64,000 bases of DNA from Balanoglossus misakiensis. Lineage: Eukaryota > Hemichordata. The translations under genes and the position numbers were made by a program. Of the stretch, positions 42,915 through 52,872 are shown piece after piece. The stretch lies in assembly GCA_040954595.2 (NCBI GenBank), contig JBECUI020000044.1:1-64000 (forward strand), in the 5' to 3' direction. The number at the start of each line of letters is the position of its first letter. The stretch's first letter is position 1. The notes beneath the pieces are model-generated. The model saw nothing but the letters and a program-made list of their open reading frames with translations. It did no database searches and was not told the DNA's origin.

Positions 42915-43825
42915 ATGTCCGGATCCTATCTCCGATTTTGGGGTGTGCGCGGGTCACACGCCTCCCCCTTTCCAACTCATGTTAAGGTTGGAGGTAATAC
43001 TTCTTGTGTAGAGATAAGTGCTGATAACTATAAACTTATCTGTGATGCAGGCACAGGCATCATTGCACTTGGCGATCAGATGTTAAGAGAACATAAAAGC
43101 AAGGAGGTATTAATCATGATAACGCATTACCACTGGGACCATATTTGCGGATTGCCTTTTTTTGCGCCTTTGTTTTCTCCTGATTGGAACATCGGTTTTT
43201 TTGCCCCGGGGGATCCAAAGAAGAGGTGGAGCAAAATCTTGCTATGCAAATGCAACCCCCTTACTTTCCAGTAGGGACAGAATCTTGGATGGCCAAAGTG
43301 GATTATTTTGACCCAAAAATGTTTCAAATTGATCATGGTCCGATTTCTATTTCATACCATAATGTTCATCATCCCGGGGTTACGTATGGCTATACTATAA
43401 AGGTGGCAAATAAAACTATTGTTTATGTTTCTGATAATGAGTGCCAGTTTCTGTATAAAACAACTATGGATAAAAATAAGGCTGATGGAGAAGAAGAGCA
43501 AAAACTGCATGAGGTAATGGGGCGCGAAGAATATGAGCGCGAGCTACGGGCAATAAAAGATGCGGATATTCTGATTCATGATGCTCAATACACCCCAGAG
43601 GTTTATGCAGTGAAACGAGGTTGGGGGCATTCATGCTATATTGATGTTGTCAACAGCGCGATTGATTCTAATGTTAAGGAACTATATCTATATCACCATG
43701 ACCCTTCTAATGATGATGATGCTATCGGCAGTATTCATGCAGCATGTCAAGCTATTATTCAAAAGAGAAATGCCCCCCTTATTTGTCATATTGCAAAAGA
43801 AGGCACAGAGATTAAACTCGATTAA
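42915..43825 (+). CDS. Metallo-beta-lactamase-fold hydrolase (one frameshift)
   Basis: The two overlapping frames join near 43207-43213, in CCCCGGGGG, to give about 303 residues. Metal ligands are visible: THYHWDHICG (HxHxDH), HHPGVTYGY, VSDNE, DILIHDAQYTPE and the late HHDPSNDD. The start MSGSYLRFWGVRGSHASP with GGNTSCVEI is typical of the PhnP/cyclic-phosphodiesterase-like branch that hydrolyses phosphodiesters. The real substrate is unknown. Position after a cyclic-nucleotide-binding kinase and a receiver suggests, as inference only, a role in turning over a nucleotide signal. Confidence 0.82.
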
Positions 43826-43864
43826 TCATTTTTTAATATTGTTATTTGCGGTTCGTAGCATGCC

Positions 43865-44061
43865 ATGGAAATTTTGTTAATGGTGCCCCTTACTTAGCAG
43901 GCAATGCTAATACAATCGCAGATTTAGTTGTGCGTCTTAAACTGGAAGGCAAGTATGCTATTCAAATAAATCAAAACATTATTCCTCGTGGCGAATATCA
44001 CGGCACTACATTGTGCGCAGGAGATACGGTAGATATTGTGCAGGCTGTGGGAGGCGGGTAA
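43865..44061 (+). CDS. thiS: Sulfur-carrier protein ThiS (frameshift at the 5' end)
   Basis: Most of the protein reads VNGAPYLAGNANTIADLVVR, then YAIQINQNIIPRGEY and DTVDIVQAVGGG. The C-terminal Gly-Gly that is thiocarboxylated is present. ATG 43865 gives MEIL in another frame; one missing G near 43877 would join it to VNGAP, giving a normal ThiS of about 66 residues. Otherwise translation would have to begin at TTG 43846 with an atypical head. ThiS donates sulfur to ThiG for the thiazole of thiamine; thiG follows after 48 bp. Confidence 0.85.
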
Positions 44062-44109
44062 ATAGAGGTCTATATGCGAATTTATGTTACCTAAACCATA
44101 AATAGATAT

Positions 44110-44901
44110 ATGTCGGCAGACCTTATAGATAGTTTTTCAATAGCAGGCACGAATTATTCTTCTCGGTTGTTAGTGGGAACGGGGAAATATAAGGGTCTAC
44201 AGGAAACGAAATATGCTATTGAAAGTAGCGGTGCTGAGATCGTTACCGTATCAATACGCAGGGCAGTCCTCAACAATGAAGGCAGGACATCCAGTTTGCT
44301 GGAAGCGATTTCGCCTGATAAATACACCATTTTACCCAATACAGCAGGTTGCTATGATGTTGAATCTGCTATTAAGACTTGCAAACTGGCAAGAGAATTG
44401 TTGGACGGGCAGAACCTAGTGAAATTGGAGGTGCTTGGAGATGAAAAAACACTATTTCCGGATATACCGAAGACATTTGAAGCAGCGAAACATCTTATAG
44501 ATGATAACTTTAAGGTGATGGTCTATACGACTGATGATCCAGTTATGGCTAAGCGATTTGAGGAAATTGGTTGTGTCGCGGTAATGCCACTTGCCGCACC
44601 GATTGGCTCAGGAACTTGGGTTCGTAATCCCTACAATATCCGTGTGATTGTTGAAAATGCTTCGGTGCCAATACTTGTAGATGCGGGTGTTGGCACAGCG
44701 TCTGACGCGGCAATTGTGATGGAACTTGGTTGCGATGGAGTGCTTATGAATACGGCGATTGCGGAAGCTGATAACCCTATATTGATGGCAAAGGCGATGA
44801 AAAAAGCGGTTGAAGCAGGGCGGCACGCTTATTTAGCGGGTAGAATGCCAAAACGGGCTTATGCCCACGCTTCCTCTCCGTTAGACCATTATTTTTTCTA
44901 A
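44110..44901 (+). CDS. thiG: Thiazole synthase
   Basis: The 263-residue TIM-barrel enzyme builds the thiamine thiazole phosphate from DXP, dehydroglycine and ThiS thiocarboxylate. Motifs: [44 protein letters not shown]-like [26 protein letters not shown] with the Schiff-base Lys, [50 protein letters not shown]. Length matches. It lies in an operon with thiS and probably trmB. thiL of the same pathway is 6 kb upstream. Confidence 0.97.
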   Translation: MSADLIDSFSIAGTNYSSRLLVGTGKYKGLQETKYAIESSGAEIVTVSIRRAVLNNEGRTSSLLEAISPDKYTILPNTAGCYDVESAIKTCKLARELLDGQNLVKLEVLGDEKTLFPDIPKTFEAAKHLIDDNFKVMVYTTDDPVMAKRFEEIGCVAVMPLAAPIGSGTWVRNPYNIRVIVENASVPILVDAGVGTASDAAIVMELGCDGVLMNTAIAEADNPILMAKAMKKAVEAGRHAYLAGRMPKRAYAHASSPLDHYFF

Positions 44902-44947
44902 CACCTTAAAATGAGGGTTAGCGCATCTTCCTAATTCGAATGCAATT

Positions 44948-45652
44948 GTGCTAAGCCAAAATACAATTAGGTATAAGCAGCCGGGTGTGCGAAGTTATGT
45001 AAAGCGCAGTCGGAAATTGACAAAATTACTGCGTGACGCACTAGATGATTACTGGGATAAACATAGTGTTTGTCGTCATCCCAAGCCCATAGATTTTGAA
45101 TCATTGTTTGGGAGGCGTGCACCCGTCATTATGGATGTTGGTGTCGGTGTGGGCGATACAACAATCGCTCATGCCTTGCTGCACCCGGAGAATAATTACC
45201 TTGCTATTGACGTTCACCTCTCCGGGTTAGCACAACTTCTACGAAAAATAGAAATTCACGGGTTATCTAACATTAAGGTTATCAATGGCGATGTCATTGA
45301 TGTTTTAGAGGAACTGATCCCTCGTCGTTCATTGACCCAGGTTTTTATCTTTTTTCCCGACCCTTGGCCTAAAAAAAGGCATCATAAACGTCGCCTTATT
45401 AATGACAGGTTAATAGAGCTGCTAGGTACGAGAATCATTGCACAAGGCCGTTTACATATCTCAACGGATTGGAAGGATTACGCAATACATATAAAAACAC
45501 TATGCGATTCTGAATCAACATTGATTAACCTTGCCGGCAATGGACGTATCGCCCCACGGCCGAATTGGCGTATTACAACGCGTTATGAAGCAAGAGGATT
45601 AAGACTGGGGCATAGTGTTTTCGATTTTTGTTTTGGTTTTGCCAATCAGTAA
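44948..45652 (+). CDS. trmB: tRNA (guanine-N7-)-methyltransferase
   Basis: The 234-residue SAM enzyme makes m7G46 in tRNA. IMDVGVGVGDTTIAHA is the SAM-binding glycine motif, NYLAIDVHLSGLAQLL follows, and FIFFPDPWPKKRHHKRRLIN is the TrmB signature. RIAPRPNWRITTRYEARGLRLGH ends the fold. The start appears to be GTG 44948, 46 bp after thiG; the early KQPGVRSYVKRSRKLT matches the usual RS(F/Y)V(R/K)R head. tRNA-Phe lies antisense just beyond the stop. Confidence 0.94.
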   Translation: MLSQNTIRYKQPGVRSYVKRSRKLTKLLRDALDDYWDKHSVCRHPKPIDFESLFGRRAPVIMDVGVGVGDTTIAHALLHPENNYLAIDVHLSGLAQLLRKIEIHGLSNIKVINGDVIDVLEELIPRRSLTQVFIFFPDPWPKKRHHKRRLINDRLIELLGTRIIAQGRLHISTDWKDYAIHIKTLCDSESTLINLAGNGRIAPRPNWRITTRYEARGLRLGHSVFDFCFGFANQ

Positions 45653-45657
45653 AAAGG

Positions 45658-45730
45658 TGGCCAGGGGCAGAATCGAACTGCCGACACAGGGATTTTCAGT
45701 CCCCTGCTCTACCGGCTGAGCTACCTGGCC
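45658..45730 (-). tRNA. tRNA-Phe (GAA)
   Basis: On the minus strand the acceptor is GGCCAGG/CCTGGCC, the D-arm TAGCTCAGCCGGTAGAGCA, the anticodon stem-loop GGGGA-CTGAAAA-TCCCT (GAA), and the T-arm TCGGC-AGTTCGATT-CTGCC-like. The CCA end is not encoded. 73 nt. Confidence 0.92.
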
Positions 45731-45798
45731 ATTACATAAAAAATAACTAAAATATGTACCTGTTTAGATAATTTTGTCTTGACGGTCAATGACATCAT

Positions 45799-46065
45799 TT
45801 AACGCTCTGTATATTCTTTCGGTTTTTTAGAGCCTTCCCCAAAGAAAAAATTCTCCATCTCATTTTCAAGAAATTTGCGGTCTTTATGCTCGATGGGTGT
45901 TAAACGATATTCATTTATCAGTATAGTTTGGTGCCGCAACCACATTTGCCATGCTTCCTTTGAAACCTGAACATAAATGCGTTCCCCAATCTTTCCCGGA
46001 TAAGGTGGCGCATCTAATCCTTCTGCTTCCTTATCTAATTTCACGCAATGTATCTTTCGAGTCAT
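45799..46065 (-). CDS. yggX: Fe(2+)-trafficking / oxidative damage protection protein YggX
   Basis: The 88-residue protein begins [18 protein letters not shown] and has [36 protein letters not shown], the YggX signature, with the conserved Cys7 region. YggX protects iron-sulfur proteins and is thought to move Fe(II). I chose ATG 46065 because GAGGA lies 9 nt upstream and the codon overlaps the mutY stop as ATGA; the TTG two codons earlier is too close to that site. It follows mutY, whose iron-sulfur cluster it may protect, as in many gammaproteobacteria. Confidence 0.93.
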   Translation of the reverse strand: MTRKIHCVKLDKEAEGLDAPPYPGKIGERIYVQVSKEAWQMWLRHQTILINEYRLTPIEHKDRKFLENEMENFFFGEGSKKPKEYTER

Positions 46066-47147
46066 TTGCAATATTCCTCATCGTTATTTAGCCTTTTAAA
46101 CAAAGACAAAACAGGCACGGGAAGCCCCAAGCGATGTTTCAAGCGAGGGTCATGCCATGTTATGTTTGCTGCGCCATGTATCATACCATTTGAATACCCT
46201 TTTAGCTTTATATGTATAGGCCTAATCAATAGCCTAAAGTGGCTAAAGCTATGCTTGAAGGCCTTGTATTCTATTTGGCTTGCAATGCTAAAGCCATATT
46301 TTTGCTCAAGTCTATTTTTTATGGAAATATTAGGCGAGAATTCGGGAAAACACCATAATTTCCCCCATATACCGTTTGGCGGGCGTTGCTCCAGCAACAC
46401 CTCACTCTTTTCGTTTTCAATAATTGCAAATATCGTTTCTTTGTCAGGAATAGCCGTACTGTTAGATCTTGGAGACGGAAATTCACACTGTCTCGCGGTT
46501 TTTTGAGCAAAGCAATCTTTGTTTAGGGGGCAGCGATTGCAATGTGGAGCAGAACGAGTACAGACTGTTGCTCCCAGGTCCATAATTGCTTGCGTATAGT
46601 CTGCAGGCGACTTTTTCGGGGTGTGTAATTCAGCAAGAGACCAGAGCCTATGTTCAGTCTCTTTCTTATTTGCCCCGCCTAGAACACCATGATAACGGCT
46701 TAATATACGTTTGACATTGCCGTCTAGTATGGGATTACTTTGCCCGTATGCCAGTGCCGAAATTGCAGCCGCTGTGGAACGGCCTATACCAGGAAGACTC
46801 ATCATATTATCTAGGGTGCGAGGGAACCGCCCTTTATGTTCCTTTATGATTATTTTCGCCGCCTTATGCATGTTTCTTGCCCGTGCGTAATACCCTAAAC
46901 CAGACCAGTAATGTAGTACATCGTCTAACTCTGCATCGGCTAATGTTTTTAATCTAGGAAACTGTTTCACAAAACGTTTGAAATACGGAATGACAGTTAT
47001 CACTTGAGTTTGTTGCAACATGATTTCAGAAACCCAGACTCTATAAGGAGTGCGTCTAATCCCCCAAGGTAGATCGTGTCTGCCGTGTTTCTCAAACCAA
47101 ATAAGTACCTGACTAGAGAATCTATCATTCTTGTTATGATCGATCAC
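46062..47147 (-). CDS. mutY: Adenine DNA glycosylase
   Basis: The 361-residue enzyme removes A opposite 8-oxoG. Catalytic Glu41 is in [10 protein letters not shown]; the helix-hairpin-helix [12 protein letters not shown] lies at 118-129; catalytic Asp142 is in PILDGNVKR; the 4Fe-4S cysteines Cys196, 203, 206 and 212 follow the C-X6-C-X2-C-X5-C rule. Residues from about 230 form the NUDIX-like domain that reads 8-oxoG ([20 protein letters not shown]). It overlaps asmA by 14 bp and yggX by 4 bp, so the three genes are translationally coupled. Confidence 0.96.
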   Translation of the reverse strand: MIDHNKNDRFSSQVLIWFEKHGRHDLPWGIRRTPYRVWVSEIMLQQTQVITVIPYFKRFVKQFPRLKTLADAELDDVLHYWSGLGYYARARNMHKAAKIIIKEHKGRFPRTLDNMMSLPGIGRSTAAAISALAYGQSNPILDGNVKRILSRYHGVLGGANKKETEHRLWSLAELHTPKKSPADYTQAIMDLGATVCTRSAPHCNRCPLNKDCFAQKTARQCEFPSPRSNSTAIPDKETIFAIIENEKSEVLLEQRPPNGIWGKLWCFPEFSPNISIKNRLEQKYGFSIASQIEYKAFKHSFSHFRLLIRPIHIKLKGYSNGMIHGAANITWHDPRLKHRLGLPVPVLSLFKRLNNDEEYCK

Positions 47148-49602
47148 TAGAACAATTCTTTAAGTAATTTTTAGTTTTCTCGACCTGCTCCTTTAGATTG
47201 CCAAGTCCATCGCCTTTTTCCCTTGCCTCATTTTTTGAATCTTGTTTGATTATGTCCGGCAATTCAATGTCAATAAGCTTCTTGCCAAGATCTTCGACCT
47301 TCTTGACGCCTTCTTTTAATATGAAACCTGCTATTGCACCAGCATCAGGCAAACACTTTTTGCTACTGATTTTGCCTCGACACTGTATAGGGATAACATA
47401 GTCCCCCATGCTATAGGCCTTTCCTGTTTCTGTTACACCGTCTTTGTCAATAGTAAGTTGCATATCATATTTCCATGTTTCATCATTTAGATTGATTAGC
47501 ATTCCTTTGCCATTGATCTTGAAAATCGGTGCAAGCATTAGTAGATCATGGTTATCAACAACGCCGTTTTTTATATTCAACGTGGCTGTTAGTGAGTCAA
47601 ATTCAGTCTTCCCTGAAGTATCAATTTTGCCTAAGCGTTTTGTCTTATACATTGCGTTAACTTGATCAAGTATTTTATGGACATCAAACCCGTCAAGCCC
47701 GCCCTTTTTTAACGCTATATTTCCTGTACCGGATAGTTTGCTTTTTAAGGTGTTCATGTCTTTTCCCGAAGAGCGTAGCGAGAGACCAATATTAATATTG
47801 CCAAGCAGGGGAGGCGTATCTACAAGATCGGCCAATAAAGGGGCAAGCTGAACATTATCCAGCTTTGCGTCCACCATTAGATGTGGCGTTTCTCCGCTCG
47901 CATCTAGTCGCAGGTCGCCGGCATAATCTCCTCCATATAACTCTGCTTTAAAAGGCGCTAGTTTTATCTTGCCTTTATCGGCATGAATATGGATGTCCAA
48001 GTCCGAAAGTGTCATACCCGAAACAATAAGCCGATCAATTTCCAGCCCCCCTGTTACCTTCAAATCTCTTAGCATTTTGTTGGGCAATTCAATGACAACA
48101 GGTTTTTCGGGCCCCTTCTTTTTTGCTTTATTAGGCGTAGATGTATTTGTCGCTTGTAACGATAGATAGGGGTCTGCATTTATATTGTCAATACTAGCCT
48201 TAAATTCTATATCCAACGGCAAGAAGCGTTTTATATTGATGTTGCCTTGCAGTTCCGTTTCATCTAGTTTTACCTTTAGTTTCTCTAAGGCAAGGCTGGA
48301 TATGGGTTGTTTGACGTTATTTGTATTTAGCTTGGCATTAAATTTTGTTGCAAGTGAGTATGAGCTTGAGATATTAGCAAGTTGTTTTGTGAGCATCCGA
48401 ATATCTTTTTTGCTTTGCCCCTTAAATTCGGCAGCGATTTTCATCAAGACAGGCAGGTCATCAATATCAATACTAATTTCACCTCCTAAATAAGGTGTTT
48501 CTGACTTGACATCGTGCGCCTCAATCTCTGCGTTAATCTTACTTTTTAGCGTTTCAATGCTTAGTTTATTTATATCTATATGATTGCCGTCATCATCTAC
48601 TTCAAACGAAGCGTGTAAGGCAAATTCTTTTGCATCACTAAACCGGCTAGCAAGCGTATCCATTTTCACCGACTTGAGAAGGCGGCTTAGATCTTTGCTT
48701 GTCAGCTTAACGTCCCCATTAAATTCCTTTGGCGTCCCTTTAAGTAATTCGGAAACGTTTATTTCTCCCGTTATCTCGGCACCAAAAGCGGTTAGATCAG
48801 AGATCTTTATTTGGGTTATATCTTCGTCGAAGTCAATGTCTACCTGCGTATTTAATTTAATCAACGCAGTATTATTATGAAAAGCTCCATTTCTAATATT
48901 TACCCCCAATAACACTGGAGCCAGTATTAGACGATCACCGTTTTTGTCATATGTGGCGGTGGCCTTGAGTTCAACTGCAGCAGATACCGCAGGATCTGAG
49001 ACTGCTACATTTAAGAGGGCAGTCATTGTCATAGGCGTATCCAGAGCCAATGCGCTTGTACTGATATTTATATCAGTAATTTTATACTCTACATCTTGTT
49101 GCAGATCACGCCAATAGACATTGGCATTCTTTATATCAATTCCGCCAAGCACTAATGCTTGCAGCGGATTATCCCCATCACTTGTCTCGGCACCATTTTG
49201 CGCCCCGATTAAATCGTCCCAATTATTTACCCCATTATGGTTCCTGCTAAGACGGAGCGTTGCATCATGTAACACTAAGGTGTCCATTTCCAGTTTTCCC
49301 GTTAGGAGGGGTAGTAGTTTTGCGCGCACCCTGACAGTCTTTGTTTCTAACAAAGGACCGCCCCCAAACCCGGCGGCATCACTTAGACTAATCCCCTCAA
49401 TATCAAGTGCCAACCAAGGGTAAAAGTGGACGTCTATATCGCCGTCAATATGTAGATCACGCCCTGTCTCTTCTTTTACTTTATGAACAATCCACTGTTT
49501 ATAATCATTAGGGTTAATGGATGTTAATATGATCGCCGAGATGCCGATAACAAATATAACCAAAAAAATAAATATAAAACCTAATTTAATGAGCCCTTTC
49601 AT
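47134..49602 (-). CDS. asmA: AsmA-family envelope protein
   Basis: The 822-residue protein has one N-terminal membrane segment (about residues 5-28), followed by the AsmA head INPNDYKQWIVHKVKEETGRDLHIDGDIDVHFYPWLALDIEGISLSDA. The rest is a long periplasmic repeat of beta-rich segments, ending in the AsmA C-terminal domain (GNIALKKGGLDGFDVHKILDQV, then FDSLTATLNIKNGVVDNHDLLMLAPIFKINGKGMLINL and MQLTID). It is longer than E. coli AsmA (617). Such proteins resemble lipid-transfer chutes and influence outer-membrane assembly. It is first in an operon with mutY and yggX. Confidence 0.92.
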   Translation of the reverse strand: MKGLIKLGFIFIFLVIFVIGISAIILTSINPNDYKQWIVHKVKEETGRDLHIDGDIDVHFYPWLALDIEGISLSDAAGFGGGPLLETKTVRVRAKLLPLLTGKLEMDTLVLHDATLRLSRNHNGVNNWDDLIGAQNGAETSDGDNPLQALVLGGIDIKNANVYWRDLQQDVEYKITDINISTSALALDTPMTMTALLNVAVSDPAVSAAVELKATATYDKNGDRLILAPVLLGVNIRNGAFHNNTALIKLNTQVDIDFDEDITQIKISDLTAFGAEITGEINVSELLKGTPKEFNGDVKLTSKDLSRLLKSVKMDTLASRFSDAKEFALHASFEVDDDGNHIDINKLSIETLKSKINAEIEAHDVKSETPYLGGEISIDIDDLPVLMKIAAEFKGQSKKDIRMLTKQLANISSSYSLATKFNAKLNTNNVKQPISSLALEKLKVKLDETELQGNINIKRFLPLDIEFKASIDNINADPYLSLQATNTSTPNKAKKKGPEKPVVIELPNKMLRDLKVTGGLEIDRLIVSGMTLSDLDIHIHADKGKIKLAPFKAELYGGDYAGDLRLDASGETPHLMVDAKLDNVQLAPLLADLVDTPPLLGNINIGLSLRSSGKDMNTLKSKLSGTGNIALKKGGLDGFDVHKILDQVNAMYKTKRLGKIDTSGKTEFDSLTATLNIKNGVVDNHDLLMLAPIFKINGKGMLINLNDETWKYDMQLTIDKDGVTETGKAYSMGDYVIPIQCRGKISSKKCLPDAGAIAGFILKEGVKKVEDLGKKLIDIELPDIIKQDSKNEAREKGDGLGNLKEQVEKTKNYLKNCSSDRS

Positions 49603-49630
49603 TTTTTGCTACCCCTTTGCGTTATGCGTG

Positions 49631-51031
49631 TTAGATTTCATTCATTCTTTTGGTGAGACGAGCAATTGCTTTCTCAACTTGCTTGGGGGAGGTGCCGCCG
49701 ATATGATCGCGAGAAGAAACAGACCCCTCCGGTGTTAGGAGGGCGAAGACATCATCATTTATCTTTGGGCTAAATCGCCGAAGCTCAGATAAACTAATCG
49801 AAGACAAATCTTTATTATTTTCGATTGCATGTCGGACGATTTTCCCGACTATTTCGTGGGCATCTCGAAAGGCAATCCCATTGCGCACCAGATAGTCTGC
49901 TAAGTCGGTTGCTGTAGAAAAGCCTTTTGTTGCGGCTCGGTATAAGACTGTTTTATCAAGCGTAATTGTAGGTAACAACCCGATATAGGCGTCAAGGCAG
50001 GATTTTACCGTATCGATAGCCTCAAACAGGCATTTCTTGTCTTCTTGGTTGTCCCTGTTATACGACAAGGGTTGCCCCTTCATCAGGGTCAATAGCGCCA
50101 TGAGCTCTCCAAATACCCTGCCTGTTTTCCCCCTTACTAATTCAGGTATATCCGGATTTTTTTTCTGGGGCATAATTGATGAACCTGTGCACCATGCCTC
50201 ACCTAAATCCACAAAACCATTCGCTGATGACATCCATTCAATTAATTCTTCAGAAAAACGAGATAAATGCATCATGATAAGGCTTGCGCAACTTAAAAAC
50301 TCTATTGCAAAATCTCGGTCGCTCACCGCGTCTAGTGAATTCTCGGCAACCCTGTCGAATCCCAAAATTTCTGCAGTATATTGACGGTCTATTGGGTAAG
50401 AAGTGCCCGCCAGTGCACCTGATCCAAGAGGCGATACATTTAGTCTCTTGTGGCAATCCTTGAGTCGTCCCAGGTCGCGGATAAGCATCTCCACCCAAGC
50501 CAAAATATGATGCCCAAAGGTGACCGGTTGGGCTGATTGTAAATGGGTAAGGCCGGGCATGATGGTATCGGTGTGGGCAGAGGCAAGTTTTAGTAGAACA
50601 TTTAGCAATGCCTTTATCTTTTGACGGATAAGATCAATCTCATCTCGCAAATATAAGCGTATATCGGTAGCAATTTGATCATTCCTAGAGCGCGCAGTAT
50701 GCAGCTTTTTGCCCACTTCACCAATGTTGTGTATTAGGGCGGCTTCAATATTCATGTGCACGTCTTCTAGTTTGCTTGACCATTGCATGCGATTTGCTTT
50801 GATATCAAGTGCAATTTTCTCTAATCCTTTGACAATTTTCACGCTTTCTTGTTGGGTTACGATTCCGACTTTTGCCAACATGCGTACGTGTGCGATTGAA
50901 GCCTTGATATCGTAATGGGCTAGACGTTTATCATAAGAGATCGACTCCGTAAACTGCTCAACAAAGACATTCGTTGGCACGGCAAATCGCCCCCCCCAAG
51001 GTTTTTCCATATCATTTTCTATGCCATTCAT
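49631..51031 (-). CDS. argH: Argininosuccinate lyase
   Basis: The 466-residue fumarase/aspartase-superfamily enzyme splits argininosuccinate to arginine and fumarate. Motifs: [64 protein letters not shown] with the catalytic His, and [20 protein letters not shown], the superfamily signature. The family usually begins close to the WGGRF segment, so ATG 51010 (MEKPWGGRF) is as likely as ATG 51031. Neither has a strong ribosome binding site. It is divergent from algZ, the arrangement known from Pseudomonas. Confidence 0.96.
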   Translation of the reverse strand: MNGIENDMEKPWGGRFAVPTNVFVEQFTESISYDKRLAHYDIKASIAHVRMLAKVGIVTQQESVKIVKGLEKIALDIKANRMQWSSKLEDVHMNIEAALIHNIGEVGKKLHTARSRNDQIATDIRLYLRDEIDLIRQKIKALLNVLLKLASAHTDTIMPGLTHLQSAQPVTFGHHILAWVEMLIRDLGRLKDCHKRLNVSPLGSGALAGTSYPIDRQYTAEILGFDRVAENSLDAVSDRDFAIEFLSCASLIMMHLSRFSEELIEWMSSANGFVDLGEAWCTGSSIMPQKKNPDIPELVRGKTGRVFGELMALLTLMKGQPLSYNRDNQEDKKCLFEAIDTVKSCLDAYIGLLPTITLDKTVLYRAATKGFSTATDLADYLVRNGIAFRDAHEIVGKIVRHAIENNKDLSSISLSELRRFSPKINDDVFALLTPEGSVSSRDHIGGTSPKQVEKAIARLTKRMNEI

Positions 51032-51086
51032 AATATAATCTATATCCGCTTAGATTGGGATTAATCCTAATGCATGTGGCATAAAT

Positions 51087-52154
51087 ATGCTAGAAAAAAA
51101 CAATCAAAACAAAGTAAACTTTCTCCCCAACTTTTGTAAAGCAGAAGTCTTATTCATTGTTATCCTTAGCGCGGAATTTCTTGCAATCATATTGTCTTTC
51201 GCCTCTTTGCCATATACCTCTAATGCCTTGCATGACCTGGCGGTCAATTCTTTATTTATTCAATGGGTAGCTCTTAGTTGTGCCGGGTTGCTCTGTCTCT
51301 TTAGACAATATATTGCAAGTTTACGTAAACAGGCCGCCGTTCTTTTTAGCTATATACTGATAATAATCATTACATTTGTTATTGCCGAACTCGCTTGGCG
51401 ATTTTTGTATGTTTATCCGAATGCAGACGTTTTAACCCAGTATCAATATGTTATTTTTCTGTTGCGCCCGGTAGGGATTGCGGCAATTGTAGGCGCGATT
51501 GTATTACGCTATTTTTATGTACAGCACCAGTGGCGGGTTAATGTGGAAGCCGTTGCGAATGCCCGTTACCAGGTACTACAATCTAAAATACGCCCTCATT
51601 TTTTATTCAATTGCATGAATACCGTGGCAAGTTTGATACACAAGTCTCCGGATTTAGCGGAACGAACCATTGAGGATATAGCAGAACTTTTGCGTACAAA
51701 TTTATGGGCATCAAACGATTTATGCAAAATTACAGAAGAGATACAACTATGTTTGCGTTATCTGCGAATAGAAAAGCATCGTTTAGGAGAACGATTGCAT
51801 ATTGAATGGGATATTGAATCATTGCCCAAAGATGCCTTGCTCCCTCCCTTGTGCCTGCAGCCGCTACTTGAAAACGCAGTCTATCATGGCATAGAAAGAT
51901 TGCCGGAAGGAGGCATTATCTCTATAACCGGAAAATTGCTAGGTGGTAAAATACATATGAGTTTTAGCAATCCAACCTTATCTACTGCTATTAAAACCGA
52001 ACGCGAAAGAAATAAACAAGCACTGGAGAATATTGGCCAGAGATTGGACGCGGTATTTGGTGATGAGGGCAAGATAAGCATTGATAGTACAGATGACCGT
52101 TTTCAAGTGGTATTCAGGATTCCTTATAAGGCTTATGAAGATACTAATCGTTGA
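51087..52154 (+). CDS. algZ: LytS/AlgZ-type sensor histidine kinase
   Basis: The 355-residue protein has four predicted membrane segments in residues 20-150 and then a cytosolic kinase of the LytS/AlgZ class. The phosphoacceptor is in LQSKIRPHFLFNCMNTVASLI (His about 172), followed by the N-box PPLCLQPLLENAVYHGIERLPEGG. The G-box is weak, as in this class. It overlaps algR by 20 bp. In Pseudomonas the argH-algZ(fimS)-algR locus controls alginate and type IV pili; the targets here are not known. Confidence 0.88.
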   Translation: MLEKNNQNKVNFLPNFCKAEVLFIVILSAEFLAIILSFASLPYTSNALHDLAVNSLFIQWVALSCAGLLCLFRQYIASLRKQAAVLFSYILIIIITFVIAELAWRFLYVYPNADVLTQYQYVIFLLRPVGIAAIVGAIVLRYFYVQHQWRVNVEAVANARYQVLQSKIRPHFLFNCMNTVASLIHKSPDLAERTIEDIAELLRTNLWASNDLCKITEEIQLCLRYLRIEKHRLGERLHIEWDIESLPKDALLPPLCLQPLLENAVYHGIERLPEGGIISITGKLLGGKIHMSFSNPTLSTAIKTERERNKQALENIGQRLDAVFGDEGKISIDSTDDRFQVVFRIPYKAYEDTNR

Positions 52155-52872
52155 TGATGAGGCATTAGCACGTGCACGCTTGCACAACATTGTCCTTGAT
52201 TTCTTTCCGGATGCTTGTGTTGATGAGGCTTCTAATGGCTTGGAAGCGCTAGATAAGATTAACGCATGCATTCCCGATATTGTTTTGCTAGATATACGGA
52301 TGCCCGGCCTAGATGGGTTGGAGCTAGCCGGACATTTGTTGCATTTGACGACACTGCCGTCTGTTATCTTTACAACCGCCTATCAGGAGCATGCCTTGCG
52401 CGCGTTTGAGGTGCATGCTGTTGACTACCTACTTAAACCAGTGCGAAGAGAACGACTCAAAGAAGCGATACAACGTGCCGCCACTATCAGTCGCGCTAAA
52501 ATAAATAGCCTCAACAAGACAACAGGATTTAAGTCAGCACGTTCGCATTTAAGCGTAATGTGGCGGGGCAATATCCAATTAATCCCTATTGAGAGCATCC
52601 ATTATTTTAAGGCGGATCAGAAGTATGTTGTAGCCGTTTGGCCTGATAATGAAATATTGATAAGTGAATCCCTCGTATCATTAGAATCAGAATTCTCAGA
52701 CTACTTTATTCGCATCCATCGCAATGCGCTAGTCGCTACACGCTATATTGATGCACTATATAAAAATACGGATGGACAGTACGTTATTCGATTAGCGAAT
52801 CTATCTGTTGATTTAGCTGTTAGTCGACGGCATCTGGCAAGAGTAAAGAGGATTATTAAGAAACAGGTGTGA
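52135..52872 (+). CDS. algR: LytTR response regulator, AlgR-like
   Basis: The 245-residue protein has a receiver domain (IVDDEALARARL, Asp53 in VLLDIRMPGLDG, Lys in YLLKPVRRERL) and a C-terminal LytTR DNA-binding domain (IPIESIHYFKADQKYVVAVWPDNEILISESLVSLE, then FIRIHRNALVATRYIDAL). I chose ATG 52135, which begins the receiver with MKILIVDDEA and follows ATAAGG; the longer frame reads through algZ. It forms a two-component pair with the overlapping algZ. hemC, usually next in pseudomonads, is replaced by the convergent gshA. Confidence 0.93.
   Translation: MKILIVDDEALARARLHNIVLDFFPDACVDEASNGLEALDKINACIPDIVLLDIRMPGLDGLELAGHLLHLTTLPSVIFTTAYQEHALRAFEVHAVDYLLKPVRRERLKEAIQRAATISRAKINSLNKTTGFKSARSHLSVMWRGNIQLIPIESIHYFKADQKYVVAVWPDNEILISESLVSLESEFSDYFIRIHRNALVATRYIDALYKNTDGQYVIRLANLSVDLAVSRRHLARVKRIIKKQV

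Noticed and set aside
43826-44109. TPP riboswitch before thiS-thiG.
   Set aside because: Only about 40 bp lie between the MBL stop and thiS, too little for a riboswitch, and the CTGAGA-type core is not seen.
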